From RHLJ01 sp965601955 (GTDB lineage: Bacteria > Bacteroidota > Rhodothermia > Balneolales > Balneolaceae): a stretch of 64,000 nucleotides of DNA. A program made the translations under genes and the position numbers. Shown one piece after another: positions 59,907-64,000 of the stretch (the first letter of the stretch is position 1; each line of letters begins with the position of its first letter). The DNA lies in the NCBI GenBank assembly GCA_965601955.1, contig OZ271855.1:1-64000 (forward strand). The letters run 5' to 3'. The notes beneath the pieces were generated by a model that was given only the letters and a program-made list of their open reading frames with translations, ran no database searches and was not told the origin of the DNA.

Positions 59907-61481
59907 CTAATTGCCCTTCTGTATTACCAGCTTCTTATCTAAAACCTCACTTAGCAAATGAGACTTCCGGGATGCACCCCAAATTTCGAGATAAGGCTCG
60001 GCAATAGTGTTGATTGTTAGTACTACTTCTTTCTCTCTTTTTTGAACACTGAGAGTTTTCACATTCTGAAAATGACTTCGATCTAATCCATCCGCTACTC
60101 TTAGGATACCAGCCAGCTTATTAATCCTGGCCTTAACCTCCGGTTTTAATGACCAGTATTCAACATGCCTCTTTTTTGGTGTAGACCTCCGGTGATACCG
60201 CGCGACATGCGCCATAATCTCGATCTCACTTTGCCTAAACCCCATTAAATCCGAATTTCGGATGATGTAAAGTGCGTGCTTATGATGGGCTTTATGAGAA
60301 ATATGGTAGCCTATATCATGTAAATATGCCGAATACTCTAAGAGCTCCCTATCCTCTTCCGTGAGTTCCAGTTCTTGTTTCAATTCATCAAAAAGAGTGA
60401 GTGCAAGTTTAGCTACTTGCCGAGAATGCTTTTCTTGCCAGACGCATTTTCTTAATAGTTCAAAAACACTTCTCCTTCTTGGATCAGCTATTTCTTTGGC
60501 AATGGATATCCCTTCCATATCCTTTTTCAGATGCCTGATAATAATCCCTTCTCGCAATGCCTGAGTTGAAACTTTAACCCTCTCAATATCAAACTTCTTG
60601 AGTAATACATTAACCAGTACTACTCCGGTATTAATGAAATCAATTCTTTTAGAATCTAAGCCTGAGAGTTTTTTGCGTTGCTCCCTATCCAGTTTGATGA
60701 AGCTTTCATAAAATCGGGAAAAATCCTCAGCTGTGAACTCTAATTCATTGAGTGTGATGCTTGTTGGCTGATTCTTCATAGCCGCGATCATCATTCCAAT
60801 ATTCTGCATGGTACCAGATGAACCAATGATGGTGTTAGTGGGCTTCTTTTTTATCGCTTCTTGTACTTCAAAGAGCTCTTTTGAATAGTGTGCTTCCAAT
60901 TCCGAAATAGTGCCTGGGGTAATAGGATCCGCTGGATTAAAAATATCCGTCATCCTTGAAACACCGATCTTCTTGCTGGTAAGAAAAAAGAATTGGGTAG
61001 CGTTACCTAAAATAAATTCTACGCTACCTCCACCTATATCCACCATCAGTACAGGATCCTCAGTAAGCCGAACTCCATGCTGAACGGCATAACCAATTAG
61101 TTCTGCTTCCATCGTTCCAGGAATTGCACGAATTTTAATACCCAGCTGATCGATACTTTCCTGTACAAACTCTCCACCATTTTCGGCTTCTCGAATTGCA
61201 CTGGTAGCATAAGCCAGAATGCGTTCTACTTTATAGCTCTCACAGAGTACTTTTATTTTCCTTAAAGCGTTAATTCCTCGCTGAAAGGCTGAATTAGACA
61301 ATCGCTGTCCTAATCCACCTTTTGCAAGCTCAACCATTTCTTTAAGGTCATCAACATTGCGAAAGCTACCATCAGAAAATATATCAACGATTACTGCATG
61401 GAATGAATTGGTTCCCAAATCGATTGCAGCAATTCGCTTAATAGGTTGTGTTGTATTAATTTGACTTGTTAATTGTACCAA
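59907..61481 (-). CDS. Ppx/GppA phosphatase with C-terminal HD domain
   Basis: The 524-residue protein has an actin-like ASKHA fold (~15-315): AIDLGTNSFHAVIVD, ATSAIREAENG, VDIGGGSVEFIL and IGSSGTMQNIG. An HD-type domain follows (~330-515) with YLHDIGYHIS, AHHKHALYII and IMAHVARYHRR. It would hydrolyse polyphosphate or pppGpp, so it belongs to phosphate and stringent-response metabolism. The start is GTG-independent, an ATG at 61481. It is monocistronic and divergent from the protease gene across about 47 bp, so both promoters overlap. Confidence 0.9.
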   Translation of the reverse strand: MVQLTSQINTTQPIKRIAAIDLGTNSFHAVIVDIFSDGSFRNVDDLKEMVELAKGGLGQRLSNSAFQRGINALRKIKVLCESYKVERILAYATSAIREAENGGEFVQESIDQLGIKIRAIPGTMEAELIGYAVQHGVRLTEDPVLMVDIGGGSVEFILGNATQFFFLTSKKIGVSRMTDIFNPADPITPGTISELEAHYSKELFEVQEAIKKKPTNTIIGSSGTMQNIGMMIAAMKNQPTSITLNELEFTAEDFSRFYESFIKLDREQRKKLSGLDSKRIDFINTGVVLVNVLLKKFDIERVKVSTQALREGIIIRHLKKDMEGISIAKEIADPRRRSVFELLRKCVWQEKHSRQVAKLALTLFDELKQELELTEEDRELLEYSAYLHDIGYHISHKAHHKHALYIIRNSDLMGFRQSEIEIMAHVARYHRRSTPKKRHVEYWSLKPEVKARINKLAGILRVADGLDRSHFQNVKTLSVQKREKEVVLTINTIAEPYLEIWGASRKSHLLSEVLDKKLVIQKGN

Positions 61482-61528
61482 TGAATTAATACCAATACTT
61501 TTGCACTAATATACTATTCACATTACTT

Positions 61529-64000
61529 ATGAAAATGCGTGTTCCCGGAATTCTTTTTGTTTTAATGTTAACATCATTCCCACTTCAAGCCCAACAAGCC
61601 GGCGTTGATTATGTGGAAAACACTATCATTATCAAATTTAAGAGTAATGAAGCGGCTCAGGCTTATAAATCAAAAGCGAAAGCTGAAGCATCTTTCCTAA
61701 CTACCTATAATGCTTCCCCTCTAAAACAGCTTTGGAAAGATGAGTTCTCTCAAAAACTGACTACTACTTTGCAGGCAAAGGGAAAAATAGCTGCCATGCC
61801 AGATATTGGCCACCTTTCGAATATCTATGAATTTCAATACAGCGACGAGATTGACCCCCTGGTTTTATCCCAAAAAATCTCATCCCTTCCTGATGTAGAA
61901 TACGCAGAACCCAGGTTTATTTATTATACCGACGATGTGGCGGTTAATACGAACGACCCAATCCAAAATAGCTTTGTGAGCTTCCACAACTTTGATGACG
62001 CCTGGGAGGTAAGCCAAAGCTCAGAAAGTGTAATTATTTCGATTATTGACAGCGGCGTGAATTATATACATGAGGACCTGGAAGACAAACATTGGCTAAA
62101 TGAAGATGAAATCCCAGGCAATGGCATTGATGACGATGGAAATGGTTTTGTAGATGATTACCTGGGCTGGGATTTCTGGGATTCTGGTTCTACAGCAAAT
62201 GCGGTACAGGATGCAGATCCATTTGCTATAAACAACCCTCATGGCACCCATGTTGCAGGCATTGCTGCTGCAGTTCCCGATAATAATCTCGGCCTGGCTG
62301 GTGCTGGTTTTAATGCCAAATTTATGGCAGTAAAGGCTGGGGGTATTCCGGATGACCCAGCAACAACCGGTACTGATGAATCACGAGCAATAGGTTTTGG
62401 ATATGAGGCAATCATGTATTCGGTGGTTAACGGAGCTGATATAGTGAATTGCAGCTGGGGAGGCTTCGGTTTCTCTTCTTTTGGCGAAGATATTGTAAAT
62501 ATGGCAACTGACGCTGGTGTATTGGTTATTGCATCAGCTGGTAACTCATCAACCGACCAGTTGCATTACCCTTCCAGTTTAGAAAATGTGCTTTCAGTAG
62601 GAGCGTTAGGAACCTCAGGTAATATTATTGCCAGCTATTCCAACTATGGTTCTACTGTGGATGTTTTTGCGCAAGGAACAATTCAAAGTAGTGTAGGAGT
62701 GGGAACTTCTGGCTACGCAGTCTTTCAGGGCACATCAATGTCTTCACCTGCAGTATCAGGATTAGCGGCCCTTATTAAAACTGAGTACCCTACTTGGTCT
62801 CCCCAACAAATTAAACAGCAAATCAGAACCTCTTCTTCCTCCATCGACGAGTTTAACTCCGGGGAATTTGCTCTCCAACTAGGTACTGGAAGTATTGATG
62901 CATTTGTAGCGGTCTCGTCCCCTCAGCCGGGTATTGTGATCGAGCGATCAGAATCGTTTAATGAATCAGGGGAGAAATTAGGGATCAATGAAGCAGGATT
63001 TTTTAAAGTACTCCTTAGAAATGTTGGAAATAGCGCCTCTTCGCTTTCCATTAATGTAGAAGCACTTAGCCCTGGGATAACGTTAACTGAAAACACTTTC
63101 GCTGTGGGCTCATTAGGTTCTAATGGAACTTCAGAGATAGAAATCCCAATTACTCTGACGGATGAGATTCTTGAAACGCTTTCAGCAGACCTTATGATTG
63201 AGTTTTTAGATAACTCAGTCGGATATAGGGATTTTAGAGTGATTGTTTTTGATAACCTTCAGTTTGATGTTTCTGATGCTAATAACCTGGCCCTGTCATT
63301 TTCGCCATCTGGAAATATTGGCTTTTTTGATGCCCAGAACGGTGTTGGAGGCGTTGGATTTGTTCCTGATCATCAAACCGCAAATTTTTTGACTGACAAC
63401 CTGCTTTTTGAAGGGGGCGTCATTTTTGAAGCTAACAGAAGAGTTGCCAATAATATCCGTGCCACTTCAGGAAATGTGGATAGGCAATTTGTTCCTATTG
63501 AGTTTTATGAAGTTATAAATCCCGGAATCGTTTCTGAGGCTGATGGTTCCACTGTATTTAGCCCAACAAGTAGTACTGGCTTAGAACAGGTGGAAATATC
63601 CTTGAATACTTATGCCTTTGATACTGATGAGATCGAAAATAGTGTGATATTGAATTATGTGATTCGAAATACTTCCACTACACTAGCTCTTTCTGAAGTA
63701 TACCTGGGAATCTTTAACGATTGGGATATTGGAGACTTTTCAAATAATACAGTTACCTATAACCAGGAGAATGACATTTTATTTACTATAGGGCCTTCTG
63801 GATCTGACCATCCAATTGTGGCGGTTGCTTCATTTGACAATACGTCCAGTGTATTGGCGATTAACAATAATTTTGAGGGATCTCCTTCAGACTTTCAGTT
63901 CGGCTTATCAGATGGTTTCAATATTGCGGAGAAAAGAAATTCATTAAGAGCTGGAACAAGAAATACATTAGCTATTAGAACAGATGTATCTTCCGTAGTT
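61529..64000 (+). CDS. Secreted subtilisin-like serine protease (S8), 3' partial
   Basis: The frame stays open to the window edge (824 residues seen). A signal peptide ends near LQAQ (residue ~22), a pro-region follows (~25-140), and then the S8 catalytic domain: Asp in ISIIDSGVNYIHEDL, His in NPHGTHVAGIAA, and Ser in QGTSMSSPAVSGLAAL. After that come beta-sandwich regions. Similar Balneolota proteases end in a T9SS sorting domain, which would be outside the window. It should be exported and degrade proteins at the cell surface or outside. Confidence 0.92.
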   Translation, partial: MKMRVPGILFVLMLTSFPLQAQQAGVDYVENTIIIKFKSNEAAQAYKSKAKAEASFLTTYNASPLKQLWKDEFSQKLTTTLQAKGKIAAMPDIGHLSNIYEFQYSDEIDPLVLSQKISSLPDVEYAEPRFIYYTDDVAVNTNDPIQNSFVSFHNFDDAWEVSQSSESVIISIIDSGVNYIHEDLEDKHWLNEDEIPGNGIDDDGNGFVDDYLGWDFWDSGSTANAVQDADPFAINNPHGTHVAGIAAAVPDNNLGLAGAGFNAKFMAVKAGGIPDDPATTGTDESRAIGFGYEAIMYSVVNGADIVNCSWGGFGFSSFGEDIVNMATDAGVLVIASAGNSSTDQLHYPSSLENVLSVGALGTSGNIIASYSNYGSTVDVFAQGTIQSSVGVGTSGYAVFQGTSMSSPAVSGLAALIKTEYPTWSPQQIKQQIRTSSSSIDEFNSGEFALQLGTGSIDAFVAVSSPQPGIVIERSESFNESGEKLGINEAGFFKVLLRNVGNSASSLSINVEALSPGITLTENTFAVGSLGSNGTSEIEIPITLTDEILETLSADLMIEFLDNSVGYRDFRVIVFDNLQFDVSDANNLALSFSPSGNIGFFDAQNGVGGVGFVPDHQTANFLTDNLLFEGGVIFEANRRVANNIRATSGNVDRQFVPIEFYEVINPGIVSEADGSTVFSPTSSTGLEQVEISLNTYAFDTDEIENSVILNYVIRNTSTTLALSEVYLGIFNDWDIGDFSNNTVTYNQENDILFTIGPSGSDHPIVAVASFDNTSSVLAINNNFEGSPSDFQFGLSDGFNIAEKRNSLRAGTRNTLAIRTDVSSVV

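Noticed and set aside
1..64000. CRISPR arrays, insertion sequences, phage genes or rRNA operon.
   Set aside because: No regularly spaced direct repeats, transposase motifs or rRNA-like sequences were found on reading either strand. The repeats seen are palindromic intergenic elements.

Overview
The window looks like a chromosomal segment of an aerobic, heterotrophic member of the Bacteroidota-Rhodothermota-Balneolota group, most likely Balneolota (inference). The reasons are C-terminal type IX secretion (T9SS) sorting domains with an NYPNPFNPST motif, PorV/PorQ-like proteins, TonB-dependent receptors with CarboxypepD_reg-like domains, a DUF4249-type lipoprotein beside a receptor, a long type-2-like IleRS, and an arginine operon built around the acyl-ornithine carbamoyltransferase typical of Bacteroidetes. 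Gene density is high. I see no phage, insertion sequence, rRNA operon or CRISPR array.

Layout. Positions 1-15030 form a plus-strand carbohydrate-acquisition locus: the 3' end of a secreted carbohydrate-binding-like protein, a TonB receptor, a large T9SS-sorted protein, a PorV-like barrel, a sugar ABC importer (binding lipoprotein and two permeases, no ATPase), a lipoprotein resembling a six-hairpin glycosidase, and two GH130-like propeller enzymes. Positions 15080-23770 hold a PlsC acyltransferase, the ergothioneine pair egtB-egtD, a cytochrome c lipoprotein, three GNATs (two of them tandem paralogues), a PhoX-family protein, an orphan secreted protein and tRNA-Val. Positions 23880-27485 encode a fatty-acid beta-oxidation pair (thiolase and FadJ-type enzyme). 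Positions 27680-31600 hold an outer-membrane-like protein, a TonB receptor and a DUF4249 lipoprotein. Next come yajC and ribBA (its GTP cyclohydrolase II half lacks the zinc cysteines), then the minus-strand ileS-dksA-like-lspA-lipoprotein operon.

Positions 38780-43820 hold a low-molecular-weight phosphatase, a TetR regulator with three related operator-like sites, fabF, a fructosamine-kinase-like gene, a luciferase-family oxidoreductase and a metal-receptor-fold protein. Positions 43906-53105 (minus strand) are a complete arginine operon read as leader peptide, GNAT, argG, argC, proC, argD, acyl-ornithine carbamoyltransferase, argB, M20 deacylase, argH. Positions 53394-61481 hold an envelope gene set (TPR protein, DUF4292-like lipoprotein, EnvC-like protein), a small membrane protein, a glycosyltransferase, a sugar-nucleotide epimerase and a Ppx/GppA-HD protein. 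A truncated subtilisin-like protease runs off the end.

The most interesting signal is upstream of the arginine operon. A 21-codon ORF ends in three consecutive CGG arginine codons and a stop, with two more Arg codons before them, and a perfect 12-bp inverted repeat begins inside the ORF and closes 47 nt after its stop. This looks like an arginine-sensing attenuator. The carbamoyltransferase of the operon has Ala at the residue that separates N-acetyl- from N-succinyl-ornithine enzymes, which predicts a succinylated pathway. Other points worth checking are the degenerate RibA domain, the TetR operator triad and several families of dispersed intergenic palindromes.
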